Below, one piece after another: positions 34,318-47,285 of a stretch of DNA of 64,000 bases. Source of the DNA: Musa acuminata AAA Group (Eukaryota > Streptophyta > Magnoliopsida > Zingiberales > Musaceae); the NCBI RefSeq assembly GCF_036884655.1, contig NC_088356.1, positions 14,232,001 to 14,296,000 on the forward strand. The letters run 5' to 3'. A model generated the notes under the pieces. That model did no database searches. It had not been told where the DNA came from and was given only the letters and a program-made list of their open reading frames with translations. The position numbers and the translations under genes were made by a program. Within the stretch, counting starts at the first letter, position 1; each line of letters begins with the position of its first letter.

Positions 34318-35211
34318 ATAGGTCATTTCGGCTTTCAAGAGGGTCACTCTCTCATTCATCCTCCCTTATTCAATGGGATGGACTATACATATTGGAAAAC
34401 TCGAATAAGAGTTTTCTTGCTTTCGTTGGATTTGAATTTATGGAATATTATCGAAAGCGATTTTTGAATGTATTCTCTTCCAATAAACCATTGGAATGAT
34501 TTGGAGAAGAAGACTTTTTCTTTAAATGCTAGAGCTATGAATGCTCTATTTTGTAACTTCAACAAAAACGAGTTTAATCAGGTTTCTACTTGTGAAACGG
34601 CTTTCGACATTTGGCACATTCTTGAAACCACTCGCGAAGGCACAAGTAGATTTTGAACTATTTCGAATGAAGCTGAGCGAAACCATTGTTGACATGTACA
34701 CCCATTTTATGGATGTCGTCAATGGTTTAAAAGCTCTTGGTAAATGTTTTTTGAATCTTGAACTTGTGAATAAAGTTTTACGCTCACTTTCTAAAACTTT
34801 GGATTCAAAAGTAACGACTATTCAAGAATAAAAAAAATTGAACTATTTCCCTCTCGAAGAACTTATCGGGTTCTTGGTGACCTATGAAATGACTAATGTG
34901 GCACTTGACGATCATGAGAGCCACCTTCTAAAGAACAGGAAGGATTTAAGACTTAGAGCAATTGAAGACCACTCGAGCATAAGCTCAAGTGACGGTGAAC
35001 TTGAACTCCTCATAAAATTTAAAAAGTTCATGAAACAATAATTAAAAAATAAAAATAAACTTAAAAAGAACACAAATTGGGATGAAACGAGTGCATCCGA
35101 AGTAGAGGAGCAAACCGATAAAGACGAAACGACTAACTTCGTTTTGGTGACTCTCGACAAATAGGTAAACAACTCAAACGAAACTCTTTAATTTATTTCG
35201 AAATTACATGA
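34318..35211 (+). pseudogene. gag-like pseudogene of E5
   Basis: The expected start codon is ATA (34318-34320) where E10 has ATG. It keeps YWKTRIRVFLLS, AMNALF, DIWHILETTREGTSR, LSETIVDMYTHF, GLKALGKCF and EELIGFL in different frames. About 60 bases are missing after GTSR compared with E4 and E11. A TAA interrupts near 34829. It ends at the usual ...EIT stop. Confidence 0.8.
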
Positions 35212-38200
35212 TGCTTTTCATAAGTTATTTTTAATTTAGTATAGAAAAATTATATATTTTTTTATTACATAAAAATGTTCAAAGTTTTAGGATCATACTT
35301 ATCTTTCTAGTAATGACAATTGCATGTTTTATAAAAATACAACAAAATGTTAGAATTAAATCTAGTGATTAATTTTTGTATGGTATAAATAATTATATGT
35401 CTTGTGATGATTTTGTATTGCTTTTCGAGTTTTGCTGGATGGCTTTCATATGAAATATTTGAGCATACTTATATAAAATCAATCACATAAAATGAAACAC
35501 ATAAAAAGAAAAATCAAATGATAAATCAAATCTTTTGTCTAAAAAAATAATAATGTGTATCATATTGATTTCTAAATTGATTTCTGACTTTGATTGAAAA
35601 CGCTCAATGAAAGCATGCTTGTTGTTTTTAATAAAAGTTTTGGTACAATTCTTGATGACTTTATTATATGCATAAGATTTTGAAGTTATATATGATAGCT
35701 TTTGTATAGAAGGCTTGATGATTTTTGTGATGAATCTTGTCCTTGGTTTTCGATTTTAAACATGATGTATAGTTTTGATATAAGAACAAATATTTGGCCA
35801 TGCTAATATAAAGTCAATCATACAAATTGAAACTAAAAAAGATTAGATATCTTTAAGAATCATTCAACAGTATGTTCAATGAAGCCATACTTAATGTCTT
35901 AATGAAAATGTTAAGAGATTTGATATCATGCTTAATGAATTTATAGTTTGAAATTGTGCATGTTATACCTTGAAAACTTGAAACTATGTTTTGGTATCAT
36001 GCCCAAAGTAATGATGCATAATGATCATGCTTAATGAGTTTATATTTCAAAGTTATGCATGATGATTTTTGTGATTTATGGCTTATTGATCCTTGTCGTG
36101 ATGAAATTTAAATTTTTGGTTTTAAAACGATGATGAATGTTTTTATTTAGCAAAGGCATGCTTGTATGAAATAAAAGGGGAATACATTTCTTGAAAATTT
36201 CTCAATTCTTATGTTATGAATTTTTGAACCATAAAATTGATTTTGATTTTTCATTAATGAATCCATGTATATTATGCTTTTGTGAATCTCATGGATTATG
36301 AAAATTATTTAAATTTAATGGATTTTATTGAAATCATGATCTTGATTTCTCGTGATTTATAACTTGAAATAATTTATGAATCAAGATCTTGTTCTTTGAA
36401 CTCTCATATTTCTTCTTGTCCTAAATGAATCATGATTTTTCAGAATTATAATTTTTATGATTCATAATGAATTGAGAGATTTTATATACATGAATTAATA
36501 TCTTGATCTCCTAAAAGATTGAATGAATTTTATCTATATCATGATCTTCTAAGAATTCTTTTTGTTATTTATTTAAGAGGAGATTTGTTAAAATGAATCA
36601 TGGTTTCTCTTGATTTCTCTGAATTATAACTTGAAATTTTTTTTTATAAATCAAGATTGTCTACTATGATTCTTTCTTTTCGTTATTTGAGTTATCCAAA
36701 AAGAATCATAATATGTCTCTTGATACTCACAATTTATCTTCATGATCTTTGATATTTTATCTCTCATGATATGATTTTTATATACAATTCTTTGTATTCA
36801 TGAAATATTTTTCTCATCACACAATTAATTCTTCTTGATATTCTTCATATGATGATATGAATGCAGGAAATACTCATGATATTGTGTTGATTTGACAAAT
36901 TGAATGAGTTAAAAATAATAATGAATGTTTTAAAAATAAATGATTGTATCATGTTTGATGATTTTACATTTTGAAATTATGCATGGTGAGTTGAAGTGAT
37001 TATTCAAATGCATGAATCGATAATCTTTTTACCAAATAAATCATGATTTTTCTTGTGAATTCTTGGAATTATAACTTTAGTCTTCTTTTTCTATCGTGCT
37101 TTCTATTTACCAAAGAAGAAATTTGTCAAAAATGATATATGGTCCTTTGACATTTAAGACTTGATTTTTCATCTTTGTTATTTATCCTTGTTATGATTTG
37201 AAGATTAAAGTAAAAGGAAATGAATTGCACTATTGTATTGTTCTTCCCTTCTTTCTTGTTTACAGTGACAAAAGGGGAGAAAAGAAATCACTAGTATTTC
37301 AAGAGATTGATAAATTTATTTATTTAATTTTGAATCTCTTACAAGTGATTTTGATGATTTTGATCATTTGAATTTGAATGTTTGGTACCAACAATCATGA
37401 AGTAATAAATGATTAAAAATATTGATTTAATGTTTGGTATCATGAATGCTTGAGTATCATATATGATATGCCCATAGTGATGATTGATTTATGTTTAGTA
37501 TCATGCATAAAGTAAGGATGAAATATAAGGTTTTGAAATTGTGCATGTTTTAATTTGAAACTATAATGATGCACAAACATATTGAAATAATAATGACACT
37601 TTATCTTTGTCAAAATTTGAAAATTGATGTAAAGGGAAATGATTTGCATCATTGTATTTTTATTCCCTTATTTTTGACAATGACAAAGGGGGAGCTCAAG
37701 ATGCAAATTTGGAAACTTGCACATTGCAAAAGAAGAAAAAAACTTGCTAGTTTGCTCATCTCAAAAGATGCAAAAAGTTTACTGACTTTCATATGTTAAA
37801 AAAAACTTGTTAGTTTGCATGATGTAAAATTTGCTAAAATTGCTAGCTTGTAACCTAAAGAGAAGCAAAAAGTTGCTATCTCAAGAAAAGCAAAATTTAC
37901 TAACTTGCATATTTCAAGAAGCAAAAGTTGCCTTCTTGAACAACTTAAATATTGCTAGCTTACATGATGTAAAACTCAAAATTTTTGCTAGCTTGCAATG
38001 ATAATAAAACTTGAGATTTATTATGCAATGATTTGAACTTGGATGTCTAAAAACATTTGTTAGTTGCACTTCTCCTTTTTGTTGATGACAAAGGGGGAGA
38101 AGTATGATGTTATGCATAAGTTTATAATAGCATATTGCTTGGATTTTTGAATCCAAGAGTCTCTATCAATATGGCATATTGATAGGGGAAGTTTGTTTAA

Positions 38201-38261
38201 ACTCTGGGAGTTTGTTTAAACTTCATCATCAATTGGTTATCATTATAAAAAAGGGAGAGAT
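35212..38261 (+). other. Non-coding internal region and PPT of E5
   Basis: A long AT-rich spacer with repeated ATCATGATTTT-like words, PPT-like modules near 37265, 37680 and 38085, and a degenerate zone of CTTGCTAGTTTGC and GCAAAAAGTTGC words (37690-38000). The hairpin is at 38164-38184 and the final PPT (AAAAAAGGGAGAGAT) ends at 38261. Confidence 0.7.
38164..38184 (+). promoter_or_regulatory. Conserved hairpin before PPT-like tract (E5)
   Basis: Perfect 10-base arms TATCAATATG and CATATTGATA around a single G, followed by GGGGAAG. Confidence 0.65.
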
Positions 38262-39842
38262 TGTTGAATCTCGGATTTTGATAATGAAACTAATTGATAA
38301 GTGTTTATGAATTGATCTACGTTTTGAGTGATGCAGGATGCTTCGATTAGGATGAGACAATTAAAGCAGGAAGAATCATGTTGGGCCAATGGAAAATGTC
38401 AGAAGATTGGATGTCTAACCGGAGGATTGGATGACGTATCAACAGAAGGCTTCGGGCTTTGGATTCAGGTATCGAGCTAAGAAGAGCAGAAATTGTGCCA
38501 AGGATATCGGAGTTACGGAGGTCAACTAGCCGATTGGGCAATAGGCCGCAAAAGAGGGTGATGCGTCGAAGAATCGGACGAAGCGTCGATGGACCAATGA
38601 CATGCCGGACAACATGATTCATGCTTAGTAATAATTATCTAGATCGAAGTATGTTTTTACATATGCAGAATTAACTATGATTGCAAGGCATAAAGCATAA
38701 TGAAGTCCCAAAGTCAAGAACGAGATTTTGTTGGGAGTTCAAGAGTTCATCGGAAGTCCGGACGTTCGTCAGAAGTTCTATCGAAATTGACCAAGAAGTC
38801 CCAGAGCTTGCCAAAGAAGCTCTTTGGAACTCACTAAAAAGATCATCATAAAGTCCATGAGCTTGTCGGGAGTTCGCTGGAACATTGCCGAGAGATCGTC
38901 GAAAGTTCGCCGAAAGATTGTCGGAAGCTCGGCGGAAGAAACCAAGACTTACGGACTTTGTTTAGCTTAGTAAATGTTTTAAAATTTATAGTTAGCACAT
39001 AATTGGGATTAGAATTGGGCCAATCCAATTAGGGGACAGTTGGGCCCAAGTTTGGATTGTGTTGGGCCAAGAGAAAGGCCCAAACAGTGACCAAACAGGT
39101 GAAACCATCATGGCACAGTCTCCGAAACTATGTTAGGCTGTGGTACAGCTAAACTGGGCGATGGTACCGCCTAGACACAGTCTTCTAGGTGATGGTACCG
39201 TCAGACTAGGCGATGGTACTGCCCATTGCAGGCGGTGGTACTGCCCGTACCATAAAATTTCGGGGGTTTGAATTTTGGACTCCAAATTTGAATCCATTTA
39301 GGGCCTATAAATACCCCAACTATTCCTACATGGAAAAGCAAGAAATATTAATCAAAACTCTATGATTCTAAATTTGTAAACTTTAGAAAGTTTAGTTCTC
39401 TCCTCCCAAAGCTTAGAGAGAGTTCTAAGGGAGGTGTGAGAGGGATACCTTATAAAAGAGAGTTGTAAAAGGTTATATCCTAAACCTGTGAAAAGGAGAA
39501 GAGGGGTGTAAAAGGTGGTTGGTCTTTGCCTATTGAAGGAAGACCGATAGTGGATGCCGGTGGCCTCTATGGAAGAGGAATCGACAGAGTGGATATAGGT
39601 CACGACGACTAAACCACTATAAAAATCTGGTTTACGTTTTCCTTAAGCAATTTATTTTAACTACAAACCACTTTACTTGCTTTACATCCACTATGCTCTT
39701 CCGTGCATTTTCAAAGTTATTACCTTTAAGAAACGATTTTTCGTCGGAAATGGATTTAATCGCAAAGAAGTTTTGAACCGACGTAATTTTTACTACTGCA
39801 CTAATTCACCCCCGCATCTTAGTGCCGACTCTTTTCCTAACA
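38262..39842 (+). repeat. 3' LTR of E5 (1.58 kb)
   Basis: Starts TGTTGAATCTCGG, ends TTTTCCTAACA, with TATA box at 39306-39313 and palindromic zone about 39140-39260. Confidence 0.85.
39306..39313 (+). promoter_or_regulatory. LTR TATA box (E5 3' LTR)
   Basis: TATAAATA in GGGCCTATAAATACCCC. Confidence 0.65.
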
Positions 39843-40244
39843 GATTTTACATGGCTTCATTCGAAATAGTTCAAAATCATGTATCAAAAGATTTATCTTA
39901 GAATCCTTTACTCTATTAGTGCCTTCATGTGTGATTTCAAGTGTATGCCAAATATCGAAAATCGTTTCACAAATAGAAACACGATTAAACTTATTTTTGC
40001 TCAAAGTACAAAATAGAGCATTCATAGCTCTAGCATTTAAAGAAAAAGTCTTCTTCTCCAAATCATTCCAATGGTTCATTGGAAGAGAAGACCTTTGAAA
40101 ACCACTTTTGATAATATTCCATCAATTTAAATCCAAAAAAAGTAAGAAAACTCTCATTCGAGTTTTTCAATATGTGTAGTCCGTCCCATTGAGCATGGGA
40201 GGACGAATAAGAGAGTGACCCTCTTGAAATCCGAAAAGAGCTAT
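39843..40244 (-). pseudogene. gag-like fragment of E6
   Basis: Reads from the decayed start (ATA at 40242-40244) through SFGFQEG-like text, YWKTRMRVFLLF, NHWNDLEKKTFSLNARAMNALF, DIWHTLEITHEGTNRVKDSKIN and FRMKP, and is truncated there. Confidence 0.8.
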
Positions 40245-40279
40245 TTCTCTTGGGTGTTAGACCAAATGAGAAAAACCAA

Positions 40280-40291
40280 GCTCTAATACCA
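40280..40291 (-). promoter_or_regulatory. Primer-binding site of E6
   Basis: TGGTATTAGAGC on the minus strand, one mismatch. Confidence 0.75.
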
Positions 40292-40293
40292 AT

Positions 40294-41628
40294 TGTTAGG
40301 AATGAGTCGGCACTAAGAGGGGGGTGAATTAGTGCAGCGGATAAAATTATGTTGGTTCTGAAATTTTTGTACGTTCGTTGAAAACCGATATCGAAAATGC
40401 TAAACTTTGAAAACGTATAGAAGAGTGTAATGAGAAAGTACAATAGTGAAGGCAGTTTGCAGTTTAAAGTAAATTGCTCAAAAGAAATACAAACTAGATT
40501 TTTATAGTGGTTCGGTCATCGTGACCTACATCCACTTCACTGATTCCTCTTCCGTCAAGGCCACCAGTATCCACTAATGGTCTTCCTTCAATGGGCGAAG
40601 ATAAACTACCCTTTTACACTCATCTTCTCCTTTTCATAGGTTTAGGAGACAACCTTTTACAAGCACACACTCCTCTCTAAACAGAATTCTAAGTTTAAGC
40701 TAGAGGAGGGGATCTCTCAAGTAATTTCTATAGTGTTTTCTCACTTTTAAGTTCTCTATGCTTATGTGTATTAACCAGGGAGGAAAGGGATATTTATAGG
40801 CCTCAAGTGGATTCAAACTTGGAGCCTAAAAATGTCTCATCCTTAGTTTTCGGGGTCCTGGCAATACCATCGCTTGTGCTAGGTGGTACCACCGCCTAGT
40901 CTAGTAGTACCACCGCCTGACACCCTACCATTGGGTGGTACCACCTCCTAGTTTGGCGGTCCCACCACCTGATAGTCTCTCGGAGATTGTGTCTAGGCGA
41001 TACCATCGCTTGACAATCTCTCGGAGACTATGTTTGGGCGGTGGTACTACCTAGATCGGCGGTACCATTGCCTAACACAGTCTCCGAGACTATGCCATAA
41101 TGGTGCCACCTATTTAGTCACCGTTTAGCCCTTTCACTTGGCCTAACACAACCCAAACTTAGGCCCAACTAGCCCCTAATTGAGTTAGCTTAATTATATT
41201 CTAAACTGACTCAATTAGACTCTAAACTAACTCGATCTAGATATAATTGATTACAAGCAAATCCTTATTATCCAGGATGTCATTGGTTCATCCAGCGCTT
41301 CGTTCAGTCCTTCGACGCATCGTCCTCTCCTTCGGTGTATTGCCCAATCGGCATGTTTTTTTCTCACAACATCCAATCTTCTTAGTGCAATGTCTGATCT
41401 TCTTGGCCCGATGCCCGAATTCATGGCCCGAAGCCTTCTGCCAATACATTGACCATTCCTTTGGCCCGATGTCCAATCTTCTGACATGTTTGCTCCGGCC
41501 CAACGTCTGATTTCTCCAGCTTTAATCAATTTACCTTTTCTGATCGATATTAGTCCTATGTTACTCAAAACACTTATTAGATCACAAACACATCAATTGA
41601 TTTCATCATCAAAATTTGAAATTCAATA
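40294..41628 (-). repeat. 5' LTR of E6 (1.34 kb)
   Basis: Plus strand TGTTAGGAATGAGTCGG to AAATTCAATA (terminal CA decayed to TA). Minus-strand TATA box at 40791-40798. Palindromic zone about 40860-41110. Confidence 0.8.
40791..40798 (-). promoter_or_regulatory. LTR TATA box (E6)
   Basis: TATAAATA on the minus strand in GGCCTATAAATATCCC. Confidence 0.6.
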
Positions 41629-41639
41629 GCTCTTACGAG

Positions 41640-43164
41640 TATAAACTCCAAGAAGTAGCAAGAAGCTATAAATTCTAATATGAATTCTATATACTCCAAC
41701 AAGATTTAGAACCTAGTTGATGCACCCATTGGTTACAAGTGGATTTTCAAGAAGAAGATTGGAGTAGATGGAAAGGTAGAGACCTATAAAGCAAGTCTAG
41801 TAGTTAAGGGGTATCGTTAAAGAAAATGTGTTGACTATGATGAAAACCTTCTCACCTATAGCTATGCTAAAATCTATCCAATTCTATTGACTATTACAGT
41901 ATACTATGATTATGAGATCTAGCAGATGGACGTGAAAATAATGTTTCTCAACGGTAACCTTGAGGAGGACGTGTATATGATACAGCTTGAGAAATTCGTA
42001 TCCAAGGATTGCCTAAATAAGGTTGTAGGTTACTTAAGTCTATTTTTGGACTAAAGCAAGCTTCCCGAAGTTGGAACATAAGATTTAATAAGGCAATTAG
42101 ATCTTATGGCCTTGTCAAGAACAAAGATGAGCCTTATGTATACAGGAAGGTAAGTGGGAGTGCTATCACCTTCTCGGTGTTATATGTGGATGACATCCTG
42201 ATCATTGGGAATGATGTAGGAATGCTATCTATAGTAAAGGCTTGATTATCTAGACACTTCCCCTTGAAGGACTTATATGAAGCATACTATATCTTGGGGA
42301 TTCAGATCTATAGAGATAGATCCAAGAGGATGCTTGGCTTGTCCCAGTCCGGGTACATAGAAACCATTGTCAAAAGGTTTGACATGAAAATTTTCAAGAG
42401 ATGTCTCATACCGATAAGACATGGGATATCGCTTTTTGGGAGTATGTCCCCAAAGACACCTGAAGAGAGGACGAACATAGATAGGATACCCTATGCCACA
42501 ATGATAGAGTCTATCATGTATGTTATGCTATGTACCAGGCATGATATAGTGTATGCTTTGAGTGTCATGAGAAGGTATCAAGCGGATCCAGACTTGGAGC
42601 ACTAGAGCATAGTAAAGTGTATCCTTAAGTACTTAAGAAGAACTAAGGATCTTTTACTAGTATATAGAGGTAGTAGCCTTAGAGTTGATGGCTACATGGA
42701 CTCGAGTTTCCAATCTGATATCGATGATAGCATGTCTAATTCAAGTTATGTGTTCACCCTAAATGGAGGAGTATTAAGCTGGAAGAGTTCTAAGCAAGTT
42801 ACTACTACTAACTCAACTACAGAGGTAGAATATATTATTGCAGTAGAGGTAACAAAGGAGGGAGTTTGGATAAAGAAGTTCATCATTGATCTAGGAGTTG
42901 TGGTGGGTAGCGAGGAGTTGATTCCTTTATATTGCGACAACAATAGGGCGATTGCTCAAATGTGGGAATCCGGGTCTCATCAGAAGTGTTCTGAGGAGGT
43001 TCTAGCTTGTTAGAGAGATCGTGGCCTGAGAAGATATAGTAGTGGAAAGAGTTCCATCAGAAGATAACATCACATATCTACTAACAAAACCATTTTCTCA
43101 AATTATCTTTGAGCATCATAGAGGTCTGATGGGGATCAGACACATAGGTGTTTGGCCTTATGTC
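41640..43164 (+). pseudogene. pol pseudogene of copia C2 (RT-RNase H)
   Basis: Frames broken by stops and shifts run from the CKWIF region (near 41735) through YVDDILIIGN (near 42187, intact here, unlike C1), then the region KDLYEAYYILGIQIYRDRSKRM and GIDPY-type text, to RNase H (STTEVEYIIAVE near 42810, CDNNRAIAQ near 42945). The tail reads SHQKCSEEVL. Confidence 0.8.
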
Positions 43165-43175
43165 AAGTGGGAGAT

Positions 43176-45198
43176 TGCTAGTCATAAGTGCTATACAAGC
43201 CAATCATGATGGCACGTGTGATATGATATGCATTCATTTTACTTATTATAATTTAATTTTTTTTATCATTTTATATAGCTTGTTGCATATATGCATATAT
43301 ATTATGATGTTTGTGGATCTGTGCAATGGGAATTGGATTGTGGTGAGATCATGATAATGAAACAGATTCGCTTTTAAACACAGATCCTAAATAATTCTGA
43401 TCATAGGTTACTCGAGAGAGACATCGAGATAACCAGATAGACTGGTGTGCTGTATACCCATCCATATGATAGAGGCAATTGGTCTCATAGTTGCTCGTAT
43501 AGGGACACTAAGGATACAGTGCAGGTGCTTATTGGAGAATGAGTTCACTGATTGATTCGCTCACGGAATACTAGATGGTTGATGATGTGTCAGAATCCTT
43601 ACGGATTCTAGGCTTAGGGTTGATCTCTTTAGGGGATCGGCCTCTTTAGAACTCTATAGGGGTTCGTTCCTTCCTCCAAGTTACTGCTCAAGGCTGCTAA
43701 AAAAGATTCATCTATTGCTTATTAAAAGAGGATGAATACATGACTATTTATAGGGCTTCTAAACCCCAACTCCTAATAGGACAAGTACTCAAAACTCCTA
43801 CTCAATTAGGACTCCTAATATGACTCCTACTCAAGACTCCTATTTCTAACTAACTCCTAATGCTTATCTAAGAAGCAACCTCCAAACTAATCCTATCCTT
43901 AGCCGGTCTCTTCACCTATTGAATAGGGGTCGGCTAGGTAGGTTTTACATGAATGCCTCTTTTAATGAAACTCAATTAGGACTCTCCTAACTAGAATCCT
44001 AACATAATGCCTTATTGTAAGACAATAATTTCATAGTCCCAGTAGTGTATCTGGTCCTTAGACTTGAGATACCAAGGATATCCTGTATGAGTACTTCACT
44101 CTTTGATACCAGACTTATAGGTTTGAAAGTTCCAAATCTAGTATAGCCGATAATTATGAGTGACAGTCAATCTTACGAAGGCTATTGAGTGTCGATAGAG
44201 AATCATCTGCTCTCGGTATCATAAGAGGAATATCCGTATGTTCTTTCTCAGACAAATCCTTGGCCAAGGTCATTCGGATTGAGAGAGAAAGAGTTCTCCG
44301 TGAGAATCCGATTAGAGCGAGACTCGAGGAAAAACCCTATGTGCCTAACAGCACCATGCCCGGTATATGGTCTTTAGGATATTAGATGGTTGAGGGACTA
44401 TAAGTACATGGTAACTAAGAACAGATAGGTCCAAAGGATTGGATTCCCTTGTATCATATAGGGACTACGGTGTTGTGGCATAATACATACACAATCAATG
44501 AGTCGAGTGAATTATTATGGAGATAATAATTCACTAAGCTATAAGGAGTTATGATAGGTATGACTTAAGGCCAGCTCGATATTAGGCCTAGAGGGTCACA
44601 CACATATGGTAGGTGTTGCGATGAGTAGAGGTTCGGATATGAGATATCTGCTAGAGCTCCTATCTTATTGGATATCTAATAAGCCCTTGAATTATTTGAT
44701 CTAATGGATGAGATCTAATAAGAGCTAATAAGTGATTATTAGGTAGAGGCCCACTAATCTAAGAGGATTGGGTAATTGGATGGAGATATAGTACCCAATA
44801 GGACAGAATCCATTAAGGTTAACTAGGGGCCTCTATAAATAGGAGGGAACTAAAGGCCCATAGGTTGGGGCTTCTAAGTTTCCACCTCCTATTTTCCTCT
44901 CCCCTTCTCCTCCTTAGATAGCAGGCCTAGAGATTTGAGGAGCGTCAATACAGTCCTATTGTGTGGATCACTACTAGAGAGGAGGACACTTGACCTCCTT
45001 CATCCACTCATACAAATCTGCAATGATTCAGGGATATACGATCTCCCTAGGTAACACAACTATCTCATGCGTGATTTTTAGTTCCGCGAATTTTGCACAC
45101 TAATCTTCGCACAATGATAAACACCTTTTTGGAAATTTAGGATTTTTATTTTCTGTTCTTTTGCTGTATATGTGATATCACCCCTATATTTCCCTACA
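43176..45198 (+). repeat. 3' LTR of copia C2 (about 1.6 kb without the insert)
   Basis: Starts TGCTAGTCATAAGTGC after PPT AAGTGGGAGAT and ends ATTTCCCTACA. Homologous to 31941-33558 on both sides of the solo LTR. Confidence 0.85.
43588..44004 (-). repeat. Solo LTR of the Gypsy A/B family
   Basis: Plus strand TGTCAGAATCC to AGAATCCTAACA, homologous to 19992-20418. Flanks TGATG (43583-43587) and TAATG (44005-44009) differ at one base. The uninterrupted C1 LTR shows GATGATGTC at this site, so it is a true insertion that lost its internal part by LTR recombination. Confidence 0.88.
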
Positions 45199-45839
45199 AC
45201 GGTGGTATTGCCTAGTGTTAGAGTATTAGAAAATAGTACCGCCCAGTACTGGCGGTGGTACCGCTAGTACCTTAAAAATCTGGGATAAGACATTTTTTGG
45301 CTTTAATTTTGAAGCCATTAGGGCCTATAAATACCCCACTCTTTTCTGCATGAAGTAGTAATAAAGTGTGAACAAAAATCTTGAAGTGTTGGGGTGTGAA
45401 ATTATTGTAAAAGTACTAAGTGTCATCCTCCCTTTTCTAAGTCTTGTGATAATTCAAGTGAGGTGTGAGGCTTGTAAGGGTTGTCTTCTAAATCTGTGAA
45501 AATGAGAAAGTATTATAAGAGAGTGGTTGGTCTTCGCCCATTAAAGGAAAACTATTAGTGGATGCCGATGACCTCGATAGAGGAGGAATCGGAAGTGGAC
45601 GTATGTCACAACGACCGAACCACTATAAATCTAGTGTGTTCTTTTCTTACTGCTTACTTTCATTACTTAGCTGCACTCTATATTATACATTTACTTCAAG
45701 TTGATATCTTCTTGATATGATTTCTTCATTACATTTTTTATCAACTTGGAAGGATTTGGAATTGCAACCGTCATTTTTATCGCCGCACTAATTCACCCCC
45801 ACCCCACCCCCCCCTCTTAGTGTTGTATTGATCCTAACA
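45199..45839 (+). repeat. E7, inner part of a gag-only-family LTR
   Basis: It begins in the palindromic zone at the C2 junction, has a TATA box at 45326-45333 and ends GATCCTAACA. It abuts a minus-strand gag piece (E8) rather than a PBS, so it is a solo or 3' LTR that entered E8 gag. Confidence 0.7.
45326..45333 (+). promoter_or_regulatory. LTR TATA box (E7)
   Basis: TATAAATA in GGGCCTATAAATACCCC. Confidence 0.6.
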
Positions 45840-46380
45840 ATATTGCCATCACTTTCAGATCCTAACTTTTTGGAAGGGATCTTAGTATTTTGTTAACAAG
45901 TTCAAAATTAGATAAACTTTTACCAAGTGCCTTTAAACCATTGACGACATCCGTAAAATGGGTGTATATATCTCTGATGGTTTTGATTGGTTCCATTCGA
46001 AACAATTCAAAACTATATATTAAAAGATTAATTTTTTATTCTTTAACCCTACTTGTGCCTTTGTGTGTGATTTCAAGAGTATGCCAAATGTCATATGCAG
46101 TCTCACAAGTCAAAATACGATTAAACTCATTTTTATCCAAAACATAATACAAAGTATTCATAGCTTTTGCATTTAACGAAAATATTTTTTTCTCAAAATC
46201 ATTCCATTCATTCATAGGTTTAGAGGGTTGTTGAAAATCATATTTGATGATATTCTATAAATCAAAGTTTAAAGAAATCAAGAAAACTCTCATTCGTATT
46301 TTCCAATATGCGTAGTTCGTCCCACTGAACATAGGAGGACGAGTGATAGAAAGACCCTCTTAAAAGTCGAAAAAAGCCAT
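45840..46380 (-). pseudogene. gag-like fragment of E8
   Basis: From ATG at 46378-46380 it runs through the decayed YWKIRMRVFL, KAMNTLYYVLDKNEFNRI, ITHKGTSRVK and DVVNGLKALGKSLSNFELVNK-type text and stops at the E7 junction. Frameshifts and stops are present. Confidence 0.75.
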
Positions 46381-46416
46381 CTCTCTTAGGTGTTAAACCA
46401 AACATAGAGTAACATG

Positions 46417-46428
46417 GCTCTGATACCA
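46417..46428 (-). promoter_or_regulatory. Primer-binding site of E8
   Basis: Perfect TGGTATCAGAGC on the minus strand. Confidence 0.85.
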
Positions 46429-46430
46429 AT

Positions 46431-47285
46431 TGTTGGGATCAAATCGACACTAAAAGGGGGGTGAATTAGTACTTTTGTAAATTTTATGTCGATTCGAAAA
46501 CTCGTTCATTATAGAAAAATCATTTTGATAAAGTCCATATCGAAAAGTGTTTAAGCTTGACTTAGAATAAATGTAAAGTGAAGTGAGCAACTAAGTAAGC
46601 AATAAAATTAAGCAACAAAAGAAAAGAGCATACCGGATTTATAGTAGTTCGGTTATCGCGACCTACGTCCACTCCCGATTCCTCTTCACTCGAGGTCACC
46701 GGCTTCCACTACTGATTTTCTTTCAATGGGCGAAGATCAATTACCCTTACAACTCTTTTCTCTTTTTCATAGGTTTAGGAGTTAACCTTTACAAGCCACT
46801 CACCCCTCTCTTAAACTAAAACTGAAACTTAGAGCTAGAGGGAAATTTTCAAGGATTTACTGTAGAGTTTTCACACTATTTTTATTTCAGTTCTTGTCTT
46901 AATTGAGCGGGAAAGAGTAGGGTATTTATAGGCCTCAAATGGATTTAAATTTGGAGCCAAAATTGTCTCATCCTAGGTTTTCGGGGTACTGACGATACCA
47001 CCGCTTGTTAGTCTGACACTGGACGGTACCATCACCTAGTCTAGGTGATACGATTGCCTAATAGAGCCTTGGAGATCAGGCTCTGGCAGTACCACCGCTT
47101 GATAGGGGGGTACCACCGCTTAGTAGTATTAATTGCCAATGGTACCACTACCTAGACCACTTGGGAGGCTGAGCCTCAGGTGATGCCATCGCCAGCCCTA
47201 GCAATGCCACCACTTGGGCTAGCTAAGGGTCACCGAATGGACCTATCTCTTGGCCTAAAATAGCCCCAACTCTGATCCAATAGGA
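46431..47285 (-). repeat. 5' LTR of E8 (truncated)
   Basis: Plus strand starts TGTTGGGATCAAATCG. Minus-strand TATA box at 46923-46930. Palindromic zone about 46985-47225. The outer part is missing. Confidence 0.75.
46923..46930 (-). promoter_or_regulatory. LTR TATA box (E8)
   Basis: TATAAATA on the minus strand. Confidence 0.6.

Larger units (their letters stand above)
33559..39842 (+). mobile_element. E5, gag-only LTR element with 5' LTR cut by copia C1
   Basis: Partial 5' LTR (33559-34268), PBS, gag pseudogene, 3 kb of AT-rich non-coding DNA, PPT, complete 3' LTR (38262-39842). The first part of the 5' LTR should lie on the far side of C1 but is not found in the window, so it was lost with the C1 5' end. 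Confidence 0.85.
39843..41628 (-). mobile_element. E6, 5' part of a gag-only element
   Basis: This minus-strand copy keeps its 5' LTR (40294-41628), PBS (40280-40291) and the first 400 bases of gag. It is cut at 39842/39843 where the E5 LTR ends, so E5 may have inserted into its gag. The other half is not in the window. Confidence 0.75.
41629..45198 (+). mobile_element. Copia C2, 3' half of a C1-type element
   Basis: It keeps the reverse transcriptase to RNase H region (41629-43164), PPT and 3' LTR (43176-45198), the LTR being split by a solo Gypsy LTR. All upstream parts are missing, with a direct junction to the E6 LTR end. Confidence 0.8.
45840..47285 (-). mobile_element. E8, 5' part of a gag-only element
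   Basis: Minus-strand gag fragment (45840-46380), PBS (46417-46428) and 5' LTR (46431 to about 47285). The LTR is cut after its palindromic zone by the copia C3 piece. Confidence 0.75.
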
